Assembly (NCBI RefSeq): GCF_000378625.1
Contig: NZ_KB905166.1
Coordinates: 1 to 64,000, forward strand
Origin: Colwellia piezophila ATCC BAA-637
GTDB taxonomy: Bacteria; Pseudomonadota; Gammaproteobacteria; Enterobacterales; Alteromonadaceae
Direction: 5' to 3'
DNA: 64,000 bases
Below the pieces are notes generated by a model. That model saw nothing but the letters and a program-made list of their open reading frames with translations, was not told the DNA's origin and searched no databases. This document shows, piece by piece, positions 46,181 to 61,487 of the stretch (the stretch's first letter is position 1; each line of letters opens with the position of its first letter). Position numbers and translations under genes: made by a program.

Positions 46181-46660
46181 TCAATCTTTTTTTTTGTCTA
46201 TAACTTCAGAAGCGAGTTTAATTATAGGGATAAGCGCTTTTAAACCGCCATCGCTAAATGTTTTGATATCACGACTAAAATTTTGTATTTTTTCAATACT
46301 TTCTTGTACGTTGATAATGTTCGATTCTGCTTGTTCTTTTAAGTCACTTAACAGTGCATCTCGAATATCCTTTACTGCATTTTCTGGAGCAGATTTTTGC
46401 CGATTTGAAAAAAGTAAACCAAGGGGAATTAATGCCAGCAAGGTATTTAAAGCAACCATTTTCCAAGCACTCACGGCATGTTCACTAAAATCGCTTAGGT
46501 GAAAGAAAAGAGCAGCATTGACCGAAAGTACGGTTAATAAAAAGAATACAATAACTATGCTCAGCAGAATGGCTTGTTTTTTTTGCTGATTGTATTGCAC
46601 GAATAACAGGCTTTTTTCTAATGTGATCAACATTTGTAGTTTTTCTATTTGATTACTCAT
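46181..46660 (-). CDS. two-TM membrane protein with C-terminal coiled coil
   Basis: 159 residues. TM helices at about 30-50 and 67-85, then a charged helical tail (LSDLKEQAESNIINVQESIEKIQNFSRDIK shows heptad character; positions about 105-135). No family assigned. Placed directly upstream of the AI-2E transporter gene and likely cotranscribed. Confidence 0.6.
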   Translation of the reverse strand: MSNQIEKLQMLITLEKSLLFVQYNQQKKQAILLSIVIVFFLLTVLSVNAALFFHLSDFSEHAVSAWKMVALNTLLALIPLGLLFSNRQKSAPENAVKDIRDALLSDLKEQAESNIINVQESIEKIQNFSRDIKTFSDGGLKALIPIIKLASEVIDKKKD

Positions 46661-47220
46661 GACTATTCCTTGTTTATTGTCTTTATTGAAGTTTAGTCGA
46701 ATTTAATAATTTCACTATTCGATTATTGTGACTAATTTTAATAGCACAGGCGACATCGGGAGGGGTCATGTTTTAATGCTTTGTTGTAGCCGACAATAAA
46801 ATTAATAATAGTGCAGTTATTGAACGGGTATTAAAAAACACCGGGGTGTCTTCTGTTTCTGGCAGAGACTAGAGCTTTTGGTCAAGTGTAAAACCATCAA
46901 GTACGGGCAGGTAAACATCTCATCGTATAACACTGGCTTTTGGTGTTAATGTTTGATTCTCATCTACTCGCCTATTAAGTGCATTTCTACTCCAGTAGCC
47001 AGTTTATATACCTTATTTTCGCTAGGAGGCAATACACCTTTAACTCACAGGTCCCTAATATCGATGCTCCACAGCGGATAGCTTTAATTAGTTTATGTTT
47101 TTTATAAAAACACTAGGGAAAATTATAGCTAAACTCTTGTTATTTAGTCGCAATATCCATGGTTTACAACTACTTTTAATTAAAGCTTAGTACATCAGGA
47201 TGACTAGGACTCGATAACTT
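46661..47220. other. 560-bp intergenic region upstream of the kinase operon
   Basis: Divergent region between the membrane-protein gene and the first hybrid kinase. It includes a short receiver-like relic (46783-46872). No clear operator or terminator was seen; the kinase promoter must lie here. Confidence 0.45.
46783..46872 (+). pseudogene. possible receiver-domain relic
   Basis: Thirty codons read VVADNKINNSAVIERVLKNTG, resembling the VVDDNxINRxVIxRVLxxxG start of receiver domains, and then hit a stop. No start codon or second half is present. It may be debris of an earlier kinase at this locus. Confidence 0.35.
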
Positions 47221-50200
47221 ATGGCAATAGTAAACCCGTTTAATAAAAAAACTGTTTTTCAAAGTAACTTTAGTATTAATATGCCGAAGATATTGGCTTC
47301 TGTTGTTATTCTTTTAGGAGCCTCTGTCATATGGGGCTGGTTGAGTCAAAATGTAGATTTAATACAAATCAATAGCTCATTTGTCCCTATGCAGTTTAAT
47401 ACAGCCCTTGGTTTTTTTTGTTGTGGCTTGGGGTTACTTTGTCATTTGTATCAGTACAAAAAACTATCCAATATTTTCGCAGTCATGCTTTGTTTTTTAG
47501 GTTTCTTAACCCTTTGCCAGTATATTTTTAGTGTTTCAATTGGCATAGATCAAGTATTGATGAAACATTATATTGAGGTCAAATCATCTCATCCAGGCAG
47601 AATGGCACCAAACACCGCCTTATGTTTTTTGTGGGCGGGTATTGCCTTGCTCTTTATCAATGTCAAAAATGATTCTGCACTTTCTATACGGGCAGCACAT
47701 ATTGTTGGTTATATAATTTCTAGTTTAGGAACCGTGGCTCTTTTGGGATATGTAGTTGGGGTAGAAACGGCTTATGGCTGGGGACAGTTAACCCGAATGG
47801 CAGTGCATACAGCCTTTGGTTTTATTTTATTTGGTTTCAGTCTCACACTCTATATCGAAACAGAACTTAGCCTGATAAAACCTCAAGGAAGTATAAAATC
47901 ATTTAAAGCTTATGGTTTGGCCTGCTACTCAACGATTGTTACTGTTGGCTTATGGCAGGCTTTGGCAACGTACGAAGATAATATAGCGTTAACTTTATTA
48001 AACGAAAACCAATTATTTATTGATGAAGGTGTGTTGTTAATTGGTTCTTTAGTTATTTTACTCTTTGTATATTATGGCCATTTTCTCTCACTCAACAAAG
48101 GTAAACGTCGACTGCAACAGGATAAACTGTTGATATACGGTACGGTAACTACTATCGGTACGGTACTTAGTTTTACCTTATTTCAATATTTGAGTGTCAA
48201 TCATCAAATAAAAGTTAATACCCAGTTTGATGCCGCAGTATCGAGTCACCTTAATAGTATCAAACAAGGTTTGGAACACTATGTTGATGCTTTGCAGGAT
48301 GTTCGTGAGGCATTTTACTTTTCTGAAAAAATTACTGAGCATGAATTTAAATTACTATCTTCCGCTGATTTAAGGGAATTGCCTGGTCTAGTGTCACTGC
48401 AATGGAGTCCTTTAGTAAAAAGTGTTGATTTAGAACAGTTTATTGCCAAGCAACAAGTAAAACATGGTAAGCAGTTTTTTATTAAAATGCTGAATGAAAA
48501 TAATAAAATAGTGGCTGTAGATGATAAAGACTTTTATTTTCCGGTAATTTATGCCGAGCCAAAGCTAGCGAATATTAACGCTTTTGGATTTGATGTTGCG
48601 TCTAACCCAATGCCTCAAGGAGCCATTTTCAGGGCTATCCAAAATAATCAATTTGCGTCTTCACATATCGTTAATTTAATACAAAAAACGAATTCTACCA
48701 AGGGGGTCATATTATTAATTCCCGTTTATAAAGATCCAGGGAATATAAAAAAGAATACTGCTATTAGTAATTTAGTCGGGCTAGTAGTTGGAGTACTGGA
48801 TATTAGTAAAATGTTAGAGTCAATATTTGTGCGTTACACCGAACCTGCGGCAATTGAATTCACTTTCTCCGATAGTTATCAAAACGAAGTAGTTCATATT
48901 CATTATTCTCGACGTGCTGATAACAGACAGGCGAGTAAGTTATTCAATAAAACGGTAACTGTGGATTTTTTTGGTCGTAAATTATATGTTACTGCTAGCT
49001 CTAAAAGTCATATTCGTTATCCAGAATCATCATGGTTTGCGCTGTTAATTCCGGCAGTGTTATTGCTCTTTATGTTATTGATATTGAAATTCTTAAGTGT
49101 TGTTTTTAAGCATGGTCAACAGCAAGAGTGGTTGCTCAAAGAGCTTGGTGATAAAGAAAAGCAATTTAGAGGTATGCTAGAGTCGGCGCCAGACAGTATT
49201 ATTATCACTAATGACAAGGGGGTAATAGTTTTAGTAAATAAACAAACGGAAAACTTATTTGGCTATGATCGAAGTGAATTGATTGGGCAATCGATAGAAA
49301 TGTTACTTCCGTCACAAATTAGAAAAAAGCATATTGACCTTAGAGATAAATATATACAGTCACCGAAAACTCGTGCGATGGGCGCAGGTTTTGATCTTAG
49401 CGCTTGCACTAAAACTGGAATTTTAGTTCCTGTAGAAATTAGTTTGAGTCCAATTGATCTTGAAGGAGGCAGATTAATATCCGCAGCTATTCGAGATATT
49501 AGCAGCAGAAAATTATTAGAAAAAGATCTTATTCAAGCTAAAGATAAAGCCGAGGAGGCGACTCAAGCGAAAAGTAATTTTCTCGCCAATATGTCTCATG
49601 AAATCCGCACGCCGATGAATTCCATTATGGGTATGACCCATCTAGCATTACAGACTGACTTGACAGAAAAACAGCGTAATTTCATTGACAAAGCATACCG
49701 TGCATCGGAAGCACTTTTGGGCATTATTAATGATATTTTGGATTTTTCTAAAATTGAAGCGGGAAAACTTGAAATTGAACATGTCGAATTTAATCTTCAT
49801 GAAACCCTAGAGAGCCTGAGCAATGTTATTAGCTTGAAAGCGGAAGACAAAGGCATCGGTCTGTTCTTTAAAATACCCTATAACATTCCATTACGTCTTA
49901 TGGGCGATCCGCTCAGGTTAAGTCAAGTGCTGATCAATTTAGCCAATAATGCCATTAAATTTACCGAGCAGGGCGAGGTGGTGATTAAAGTAGTCTTGGT
50001 TAAATCAGAGGATGATAGTGCTATCTTGTTATTTGCTATTGAAGATACTGGCATTGGCATGAAATCGGAACACCTGACAAAATTATTTAAGTCTTTCTCA
50101 CAAGCAGACAGCTCTGTCACTCGAAAATATGGTGGTAGTGGCTTAGGTTTAATTATATCAAGAAATTTAGTGTCCTTAATGGGGGGCACCATTGAGGTTG

Positions 50201-51651
50201 AGTCAACATACCAACAGGGATCCACTTTTAGTTTTGAAATTAAGCTTGGCATATCACCTTCTGCTAAAGATGAAATCGCGGTAAGAGAAAATATGATTAG
50301 CCCTTTTAAAGACTATCATGTGTTAGTAGTTGATGATAATGCTACATCAAGAGAAATTCTCATCTCGATTTTGAAAAGCTTTAACTTTCAGGTCAGCTCA
50401 GCAAAAGATGGTTTTCAAGCAATTGATTTAGTGGCGAAGGCCGAGCAACAGCAGAAACCGTTTAAGTTGGTGGTGATGGATTGGAAAATGCCTGGTATGG
50501 ATGGCATTGAAACTATCAGAGAAATAAAGCAAAGTTCGAATAAAAATGAATTACCCTTTTGTATTATGGTAACGGCTTATAATAGGGAAGATGCTGTTAA
50601 AGAAGCAGTAGGTGTTGATATAAGAGCCTTTATTACTAAACCAATAACACCATCAGTTTTATTAGACTCGATTATGTTTAGTTTTAGCGTCAAAAATGAG
50701 AAACAGATTTTTATAGCGCGTGACAAAGTCAACTCGCCATCTTTTGAAGAATTGGCTGGTCTTAATGTCCTACTAGTTGAAGATAATGAATTTAATCAAG
50801 AGTTAGCCGTTGAGTTACTGTCGATGAAGGGCATGACTATTGATGTGGCTGTCAATGGGCAACAAGCGATAGAGATGTTAGCAAAAAAAGATTACCACGG
50901 TGTATTGATGGACTGTCAAATGCCCGTTATGGATGGCTACACAGCGACCAAGAAAATAAGAGCCATCGAAAAATATCAAAATTTACCCATTATAGCCATG
51001 ACTGCTAACGCGATGGTCGGAGACAAAGAAAAAGTATTAGCATGTGGTATGAATGATCATATCGCCAAACCTATTAATCCCAATAAAATGTATTCGTGTA
51101 TCGCCAAGTGGTTTAAAAAAAATAACAGTCACACAGCTGTAGAACAAATTAATGACTTAGCTGAGACAGTTGAACAAATTGATGATAGTTCGCATAATTT
51201 ATGTGAGAACTTATTGGGTTCAGTTGATTCTCAAGAAGTTGAATATATCCAACAATTGCGTCAAATAGAGAGCATAGAGGTGAATAGCGCAATTTCACAT
51301 TGTCAGAATAATATCCAACTGTTAGCTAAGCTACTGCAAATATACAGCCATGAAAGTATCGATGTTAGGCTGAAATTTGAACAGGCGATGAAGTGTAAAG
51401 ATCATTCATTGTCCACTCGCTTAGCTCATAACTTTAAAGGCACCTCAGCAACGGTTGGCCTGCAAAGTATTAGTCTCTTGTTCGCGAACATAGAGCAGAT
51501 GTTTCTAAACAAAGAAAAGCCGGTTGATATCAAACTGAGAATTAATGAAGTTGCTCGTAAGCTTGATGTGGTATTACCTAAAATCACTGCTATCTCTTTT
51601 GATATTAAAATCAACGAACAAAAGGTAAGGCAAGACGATGTCAAGGGTTAG
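47221..51651 (+). CDS. CHASE hybrid histidine kinase (HisKA-HATPase-REC-REC-Hpt), C-terminus cut by a frameshift
   Basis: 1476 residues. The membrane region (about 1-300) holds three related segments with NTALGF (60), NTALCF (131) and HTAFGF (196); a periplasmic CHASE domain follows (about 335-545), then a TM helix, PAS (about 645-765), HisKA with His793 in SHEIRTPMN, HATPase (DTGIGM, GGSGLGL), receiver 1 (Asp1087), receiver 2 (Asp1231 in LMDCQMPVMDGY) and Hpt (His1403 in AHNFKG). Compared with the paralogue at 52133 one base is missing near 51630, so the last 60 residues are replaced by a short tail; the lost part is readable to 51827. It is the first gene of the signalling operon. The signal is unknown. 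Confidence 0.9.
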   Translation: MAIVNPFNKKTVFQSNFSINMPKILASVVILLGASVIWGWLSQNVDLIQINSSFVPMQFNTALGFFCCGLGLLCHLYQYKKLSNIFAVMLCFLGFLTLCQYIFSVSIGIDQVLMKHYIEVKSSHPGRMAPNTALCFLWAGIALLFINVKNDSALSIRAAHIVGYIISSLGTVALLGYVVGVETAYGWGQLTRMAVHTAFGFILFGFSLTLYIETELSLIKPQGSIKSFKAYGLACYSTIVTVGLWQALATYEDNIALTLLNENQLFIDEGVLLIGSLVILLFVYYGHFLSLNKGKRRLQQDKLLIYGTVTTIGTVLSFTLFQYLSVNHQIKVNTQFDAAVSSHLNSIKQGLEHYVDALQDVREAFYFSEKITEHEFKLLSSADLRELPGLVSLQWSPLVKSVDLEQFIAKQQVKHGKQFFIKMLNENNKIVAVDDKDFYFPVIYAEPKLANINAFGFDVASNPMPQGAIFRAIQNNQFASSHIVNLIQKTNSTKGVILLIPVYKDPGNIKKNTAISNLVGLVVGVLDISKMLESIFVRYTEPAAIEFTFSDSYQNEVVHIHYSRRADNRQASKLFNKTVTVDFFGRKLYVTASSKSHIRYPESSWFALLIPAVLLLFMLLILKFLSVVFKHGQQQEWLLKELGDKEKQFRGMLESAPDSIIITNDKGVIVLVNKQTENLFGYDRSELIGQSIEMLLPSQIRKKHIDLRDKYIQSPKTRAMGAGFDLSACTKTGILVPVEISLSPIDLEGGRLISAAIRDISSRKLLEKDLIQAKDKAEEATQAKSNFLANMSHEIRTPMNSIMGMTHLALQTDLTEKQRNFIDKAYRASEALLGIINDILDFSKIEAGKLEIEHVEFNLHETLESLSNVISLKAEDKGIGLFFKIPYNIPLRLMGDPLRLSQVLINLANNAIKFTEQGEVVIKVVLVKSEDDSAILLFAIEDTGIGMKSEHLTKLFKSFSQADSSVTRKYGGSGLGLIISRNLVSLMGGTIEVESTYQQGSTFSFEIKLGISPSAKDEIAVRENMISPFKDYHVLVVDDNATSREILISILKSFNFQVSSAKDGFQAIDLVAKAEQQQKPFKLVVMDWKMPGMDGIETIREIKQSSNKNELPFCIMVTAYNREDAVKEAVGVDIRAFITKPITPSVLLDSIMFSFSVKNEKQIFIARDKVNSPSFEELAGLNVLLVEDNEFNQELAVELLSMKGMTIDVAVNGQQAIEMLAKKDYHGVLMDCQMPVMDGYTATKKIRAIEKYQNLPIIAMTANAMVGDKEKVLACGMNDHIAKPINPNKMYSCIAKWFKKNNSHTAVEQINDLAETVEQIDDSSHNLCENLLGSVDSQEVEYIQQLRQIESIEVNSAISHCQNNIQLLAKLLQIYSHESIDVRLKFEQAMKCKDHSLSTRLAHNFKGTSATVGLQSISLLFANIEQMFLNKEKPVDIKLRINEVARKLDVVLPKITAISFDIKINEQKVRQDDVKG

Positions 51652-52124
51652 TAGGCCAGTTAAAAATCATGTTGTCAGCATCAGATGCAGCGTCTTTAGC
51701 AATAGTTCTCAAACTTCTTTCATCTGACCTATATTTATCACAACAAGAACAATTAGATAAACTTAAGTCAGCCATTGAAATGTTTGATTTTGAAAGTGCT
51801 TTGTCAATACTAGAAAAACTAGATTGATCATTCGCTGTTTTAATATCGAGTATTAAAGTTGCCAAGGTTTGGAGCTTGGGGTGACTTGTACGCTTTGCCA
51901 ATAAATGTAGAGAAAATATCATGCTTATAGATGAGAGTTATCAGGGGAGATATCTAGATAAGTCGGCTTTAATTGTAGAGCCCACAGATAACATGGGATC
52001 TGCATTAGTTAAGATGTTAATAGAAATGGGGGAACACCCGATTCATCAATCGTTAAAATTAGCCGATGCTCAGCGGATTTTAGCTAAAACAACGCCAGAT
52101 ATCATTATCTCCGAAAGAGATATC
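49577..52124 (+). repeat. 2.5-kb direct repeat, copy 1 (kinase transmitter half plus start of regulator gene)
   Basis: Matches 53415-55963 with an offset of 3838 bp (3839 after the one-base deletion). It covers HisKA to Hpt of the kinase, the intergenic spacer and the first 68 codons of the downstream regulator. Most of the kinase part shows scattered differences, whereas about 51706-52092 is nearly identical to the other copy. Confidence 0.9.
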
Positions 52125-52132
52125 AAACTTGC

Positions 52133-55963
<3,831 letters not shown>

Positions 55964-57378
55964 GACGGCGTCGATGGTCTCGCATTACTAAAATGGTGCC
56001 GAGATAGGCAAGAAACCAAAAACACGCCATTTATTTTCTGTACCTCTATCGTTGAACAGATGAGTGTACTGAAAGCCTTAAAAGCGGGAGTTTCGGAATA
56101 TATTGCTAAACCATTCAGTTTTCTTTCATTTCAAAAACATGTAGATAAAGCTTTCAAAACCCCATTAAATTCACGTTTTGAAGAACAATTTAGTCATAAC
56201 GTAGAAAATAATCATCAACACCTGAGTATTGTTAATTACTCACAAAGGGCGCCAGAAATAGCACAGTCAGTTTTTACCATCCTAGTGGTTGATGATAGTC
56301 CCAATAATATTGAACTCGCCGCTAAAGTAATAAAGTCTCTAGGCAGAGTGAAGTTTGCCACAGATGGCGAAATGGCGCTGCAAATGTGTAAGGAATTTCC
56401 ACCAGATTTAATTTTATTAGATATCATGATGCCAATTATGAATGGCTATGAAGTGTTACAACAACTTAAAGGTAATGCCCTTACGGCAACTATACCGGTG
56501 GTTTTTCTAACTGCGAAAGCCGATGAGGAAGATATTGCTAAGGGGTTAGCTTTGGGAGCAGTTGATTATGTTACCAAACCGATTAATAACAAAATTCTTT
56601 ATTCCCGTGTTTATAATCAAAAGAAACACATCGAACTGCAAAAGTCATTACAAAATCAAATTGATGGTTTTATTGATAATTTTTCACTAAAAGCTGATTT
56701 GGAACTTATTTTGTTTAATCACTTAAAAATACCACTAAATAACCTCCATGATGTTTCTCATCGTCTGATGCAAAAGAGTATTTCTAATAGCCAGGCCGTA
56801 AAAGAGGGCATAGTGCTAGAAAAAGTCAGAACGACAATAGAGCGTTTAATTGAGTCGTTAAATAGCATGGTAAAAGTAGAAGATAAGGATTTCAGTCCTA
56901 CTTTATTGAGTGTTAATTTAAGCAAGGTTGTTAATAGAATGACAGATAATCTTTCTCGCGAAATGAATGAAAAGAGCCTTTCCTTTGACTCTTTTTTACC
57001 TGCCCATACCTATGTACAAGCTGATGAAATATTACTTTACACTATGTTGAGTAGTTTATTTCTCAATGCAATTGAAGCGGCACCAAGAGGAAGTCAAATA
57101 ATCATCTTTCACAAAACAGAAGAAAGTCAGGAAGTCATCACCTTATATAACTTAGGTGGGGTTGATAAAAGTATTGTCGCGCGCTTTTTCGATAAATACA
57201 TAACAAAAGGAAAAGTGAACGGTACCGGTCTTGGAGCTTATTCGGCTAAACTGATTACTGAAGCATTAGGGGGGACTGTGGAGCTTGAGACCAATGATAA
57301 AGAAACTCGTCTACACATTAAGTTAACTAGTGCTAGTCGCCATAAAGCGGTTCAATAAGCTAAATAAAGGGCTTTGTT

Positions 57379-60300
57379 TTGACTGATTTTTTCTTATTAA
57401 ATATTCAAGTGTTTATAACATTGATGGTACTTATCATCATTGTTTTCTTGTATTTACGGCGTAAATCTCGACAGTCAACAGCACACTTTAAACAAATTTT
57501 TTCAGCACTTCCTTTTCCCATTTTTGTTTTGAATAAAAATACGGAACTGATTTTTTGTAATCAATTATTCACTGATATTACCAATATTTCGACAAGCAAT
57601 AACGGTAACGTAATGCATGAGCATTTTGGCGTGTTCATTGACTCAAAAGAACTCGATGAAATAACAATTGCAGATAAAGCCTTACTGAAAAGTGGCGGGA
57701 AGTTAGAAAGTATTATTTTTATTAAAGGGACTGATGATAAGTATTATACCGGCATATATAAACGCTTTGTGCTGTTAGATGAGAATGAACCTCAACTTAT
57801 TGGTGTATTTAATGATATTTCTTTATTGAAAGATAAAGAAATGAACCTTGAAAGTACTTTGTTAGAGTTTCAAAAATTAATCGATTATGCGCCCGATATT
57901 TTGATTATTGTCGATAATAAATTGAAAATATTGAGGGTTAACAAGTTAGCTATGCAAGTCTCAGGGTATCAAGAACATGAGTTGCTAGGACATTTAATTA
58001 CCACATTCATTCCGAAGATTGACGGTATCATTGGTGTTAACTCACTCGTCATTTTTGATAATGAAAATTGTAACCATCAGGAGTCTGAGGCTGAACAACA
58101 ATTTTTTCAAACAAAGCTTGGACAAGATATACCGATTGAAATTAATCTTAGTCTAATTAATTATCAAGGTAAGGACATTTACCTGCTATCAATAAGGGAT
58201 ATCACTCAAAGGTTAGCCAATGAATCCGCTTTGCTAAAGGCAAAGTTGCAAGTAAATTTCGCTCAACAAAGTAAAAGTAATTTTTTAGCAAATATGAGTC
58301 ATGAGATTAGAACGCCGATGAATGCAATCCTTGGATTTTCTAGTTTGGCTAATGAATTATCAACCGAAGGTACATTAACTAATTATCTGAATAAAATAGA
58401 TACATCAGCAAAGTCGTTGTTAAAAATCATTAATGATATTTTGGATCTTTCCAAAATTGATGCAAGAAATCTTAGCATAGATATTTTGCCCTTTAATTTA
58501 GCAACTGAAGTTTTAGAAAAAGCATTGCGGGAAAATATCACCAAGGCAGAAGATAAACAACTTGAATTTTTGTGTGATTGCGATGTTAATTTACCTACTA
58601 TGCTATTGGGTGATGCCTGCCGGATAAATCAGGTGCTTTATAATTTAATTTCGAATGCTATCAAGTTTACCGAAGCAGGTAATATTATTGTAGGCGTTTC
58701 TATCACTACACAAGATGAAAAAAGTGTCTCTGTGTTGTTTGAGGTTTCTGATACCGGCATCGGTATATCTGATAAAGATACTAAGAAATTATTCCAGGCG
58801 TTTGAACAAGTTGATACTTCTGCTACACGTGAGTTCGGTGGTGCTGGGCTTGGACTTGCGATTTGTAAACAGCTAGTAGATTTAATGGGCGGGGATATTG
58901 GTGTTTCATCAATGGAGGGACAAGGCAGCACATTTTGGTTTCAGCTGATCTTCCCTTTAAGTGAAAATGAGCCGTCGGAACATTTTAAACTACTCGATAA
59001 TAGTAAAAAATCAGTGTTGATTCTAGATGCATCATCGGCAAATATGTCGTTAGTTTCACGTTATATCCGGGCATTTTCGGTTAATGAGGTGGTATCAACA
59101 ACGACAGTAAAATATGCCAAGCAGTTAATTTTTCAAGATCAGAAACGTTTTGATCTAATTATTTTAGATGGTGATTCAAACAATTATCAAGACTTTGAAT
59201 TGATAAATTTATTATCTTGGCTAAAACAAAATGGTGATATGAAGGTAGTAGCTATGCTGAATCACTCACAATTTAAAGGCATAGCACGCGAAGAATGTAG
59301 TGAGTTTTTATACAGCACCATCGAAAAGCCAATAACACCTCATCGTATAGCTTCTGCATGCCAAGGGCTATTAACACTTGATGAAATTGTCATTACCACT
59401 GACGTATTACTTGATAGCAGCCAATTCGATTTTAGCGGTGTTTCTTTATTATTGGTTGAAGACAATGAGCTTAACCAAGAGTTAGCGATTGCGGTATTTG
59501 AAAAGATTGGTGTGCACGTGACTTTAGCTAAAAATGGTAAAGAAGCGGTTAGCTATATAACCCAAAGTGGTGGCCATTTTGATATTGTTTTTATGGATAT
59601 CCAAATGCCCGTCGTTGATGGCTTAAAGGCGACACAATTAATTAGAAAGTTTTCGATATACGATCAACTGCCAATAATAGCTATGACAGCACATGCGTTA
59701 AAAGGTGATAGAGAAAAATCATTAGCGGCTGGTATGAACGACCACATTACTAAGCCCATTCACACAAAAGAAGTCTACCAAAAGATAATCAGTTGGTTAA
59801 ACTTGCAGCCAAAAGAAAATAAAACTGAAGATGTTAGTAAAATATCTAGCGGAATAGCACCTAACGAGTGGCCACAGTTAAGCAAAATCCCAATGTTAAA
59901 GTTAGCGAAAGTATTGCTTAGGCTTGATGATGATAAAGCTATAATTATTAAAATGCTCTATCGTTATTTTACCCAACAACCACAACAAGAAAAACGCCTA
60001 ATTAGCGCACTGAAAAATTGCGAAGAGCAAGCTCAAATCGAATTACATACTTTTAAAAGTATTAATCAAAGTATTGGTTTCGATAGTGCTGCGGAACTTT
60101 GTCTTCAATTAGAAGCTAATTTCAAAAAATTTGGCTGTTACGAACCTGAAGTTATTGAGTTATTACATAACGATTTTGAGCAACTAATAAAGCAGTTAGC
60201 CTTGATAACATGGCAGTCACCTGTATTACCAGAGACTGTAACGGATAAAGAGTTAGAGCATTCACTGCTTGTGATTCAAGCATTATTAAATGAAAGAGAT

Positions 60301-60441
60301 ACTCAAGCTGTTGATGAATTGGAGAAACTTTTAGGTAAAGATAATCATCAACATAAAATCATACGAAAGTGTTATGACTTTGCCTCTGTATACCAGTTTG
60401 AAAAAGCAGCTGAAGTATTGAGTAAAATTCAGAGCAACTAG
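57379..60441 (+). CDS. PAS-PAS hybrid histidine kinase with two receivers and Hpt
   Basis: 1020 residues, TTG start 20 bases after the preceding stop. One N-terminal TM helix (about 5-27), two PAS domains (about 35-155 and 160-285), HisKA with His308 in SHEIRTPMN, HATPase ([15 protein letters not shown]), a weakly conserved receiver 1 (Asp597; [10 protein letters not shown] in place of the acidic pair) and a canonical receiver 2 (VEDNELNQ, Asp740 in [16 protein letters not shown]). The C-terminal Hpt-like domain has His890 in [12 protein letters not shown]. It differs from the two duplicated kinases and belongs to the same operon. Confidence 0.9.
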   Translation: MTDFFLLNIQVFITLMVLIIIVFLYLRRKSRQSTAHFKQIFSALPFPIFVLNKNTELIFCNQLFTDITNISTSNNGNVMHEHFGVFIDSKELDEITIADKALLKSGGKLESIIFIKGTDDKYYTGIYKRFVLLDENEPQLIGVFNDISLLKDKEMNLESTLLEFQKLIDYAPDILIIVDNKLKILRVNKLAMQVSGYQEHELLGHLITTFIPKIDGIIGVNSLVIFDNENCNHQESEAEQQFFQTKLGQDIPIEINLSLINYQGKDIYLLSIRDITQRLANESALLKAKLQVNFAQQSKSNFLANMSHEIRTPMNAILGFSSLANELSTEGTLTNYLNKIDTSAKSLLKIINDILDLSKIDARNLSIDILPFNLATEVLEKALRENITKAEDKQLEFLCDCDVNLPTMLLGDACRINQVLYNLISNAIKFTEAGNIIVGVSITTQDEKSVSVLFEVSDTGIGISDKDTKKLFQAFEQVDTSATREFGGAGLGLAICKQLVDLMGGDIGVSSMEGQGSTFWFQLIFPLSENEPSEHFKLLDNSKKSVLILDASSANMSLVSRYIRAFSVNEVVSTTTVKYAKQLIFQDQKRFDLIILDGDSNNYQDFELINLLSWLKQNGDMKVVAMLNHSQFKGIAREECSEFLYSTIEKPITPHRIASACQGLLTLDEIVITTDVLLDSSQFDFSGVSLLLVEDNELNQELAIAVFEKIGVHVTLAKNGKEAVSYITQSGGHFDIVFMDIQMPVVDGLKATQLIRKFSIYDQLPIIAMTAHALKGDREKSLAAGMNDHITKPIHTKEVYQKIISWLNLQPKENKTEDVSKISSGIAPNEWPQLSKIPMLKLAKVLLRLDDDKAIIIKMLYRYFTQQPQQEKRLISALKNCEEQAQIELHTFKSINQSIGFDSAAELCLQLEANFKKFGCYEPEVIELLHNDFEQLIKQLALITWQSPVLPETVTDKELEHSLLVIQALLNERDTQAVDELEKLLGKDNHQHKIIRKCYDFASVYQFEKAAEVLSKIQSN

Positions 60442-60452
60442 GGAGAAATGTT

Positions 60453-61487
60453 TTGAAACAGAGTAATACTGAAACGGTACTTGTCGTCGATGACCTACCT
60501 GAAAATGTAAATATTTTAACTAATATACTTAAAGCCGATTATCGAATAAAGGCTGCCATCGATGGTGAGTCAGCCATTAAAATAGCGAAAAAGGATCCCC
60601 CTGATCTGATTTTACTCGATATTATGATGCCGCGTATGGATGGATATCAAGTGTGCAAAGCTTTAAAAGCCGATCCTTTAACTCATAATATTCCGATAAT
60701 CTTTGTTTCGGCTAGAAGTGAAGTCGAAGATGAAACGATAGGTTTTGAGTGTGGTGCGGTTGATTATATAACTAAACCTGTCAATGGTTCCTTAGTGCGT
60801 AAAAGGGTTCGAGCTCATATAAATTTGTATAACCAAACACGGCATTTACAAAGTGAAGTTAAACTACGGACAGTGGAGTTGGAAACGTCTCAATTAGATT
60901 TGGTTAATCGGTTAGGGCGGGCCGCGGAATTTAAAGATAATGAAACGGGTATGCATGTCAAAAGGATGAGCAAGTATTCAGCAATTATTGCCCTTGAAAT
61001 GGGGCTGAATGAAAGTGACGCAACACTGATAGAGCAAGCTTCACCAATGCATGATATTGGTAAAATTGGCATTCCAGATCATATTTTATTAAAACCGGGT
61101 AAGTTTGAAGCTGACGAATGGGAAATAATGAAAACACATGTTGATATAGGCGTACAGATTTTAAAAAGTGGTAAGTCTTTATTATTAGATTGGGCCTGTA
61201 TTATTGCACAAAATCACCATGAAAAATGGGATGGCAGTGGTTACCCACAAAGCCTTAAAGGTGAAGCTATTCCCTTGATTGGCAGAATTGTCGCTATTGC
61301 CGATGTTTTCGATGCTCTAACGTCAATTAGACCTTATAAAAAAGCTTGGCTCATTGATGATGCTGTTGAATTTATTAAACGAGAAAGTGGTAAGCATTTT
61401 GATCCGAACGTTGTTGATGCCTTTATTCGGTCATTAGCTAAAATCTTAATTGTTAAAGACCGTTACCAAGAGTCTCACCTTTTATAA
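60453..61487 (+). CDS. HD-GYP response regulator (cyclic di-GMP phosphodiesterase)
   Basis: 344 residues. Receiver (about 5-120): VVDDLPEN, Asp56 in LLDIMMPRMDGY, Lys in YITKPV. HD-GYP domain (about 150-335): HVKRMS, the catalytic pair His200-Asp201 in MHDIGKIGIPD, KTHVDIGVQIL, the signature HHEKWDGSGYP, and ADVFDALTS. All metal ligands appear present, so it should hydrolyse cyclic di-GMP. It starts 11 bases after the third kinase; phosphate from the upstream kinases probably controls it. This makes the operon output a drop in cyclic di-GMP. Confidence 0.93.
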   Translation: MKQSNTETVLVVDDLPENVNILTNILKADYRIKAAIDGESAIKIAKKDPPDLILLDIMMPRMDGYQVCKALKADPLTHNIPIIFVSARSEVEDETIGFECGAVDYITKPVNGSLVRKRVRAHINLYNQTRHLQSEVKLRTVELETSQLDLVNRLGRAAEFKDNETGMHVKRMSKYSAIIALEMGLNESDATLIEQASPMHDIGKIGIPDHILLKPGKFEADEWEIMKTHVDIGVQILKSGKSLLLDWACIIAQNHHEKWDGSGYPQSLKGEAIPLIGRIVAIADVFDALTSIRPYKKAWLIDDAVEFIKRESGKHFDPNVVDAFIRSLAKILIVKDRYQESHLL

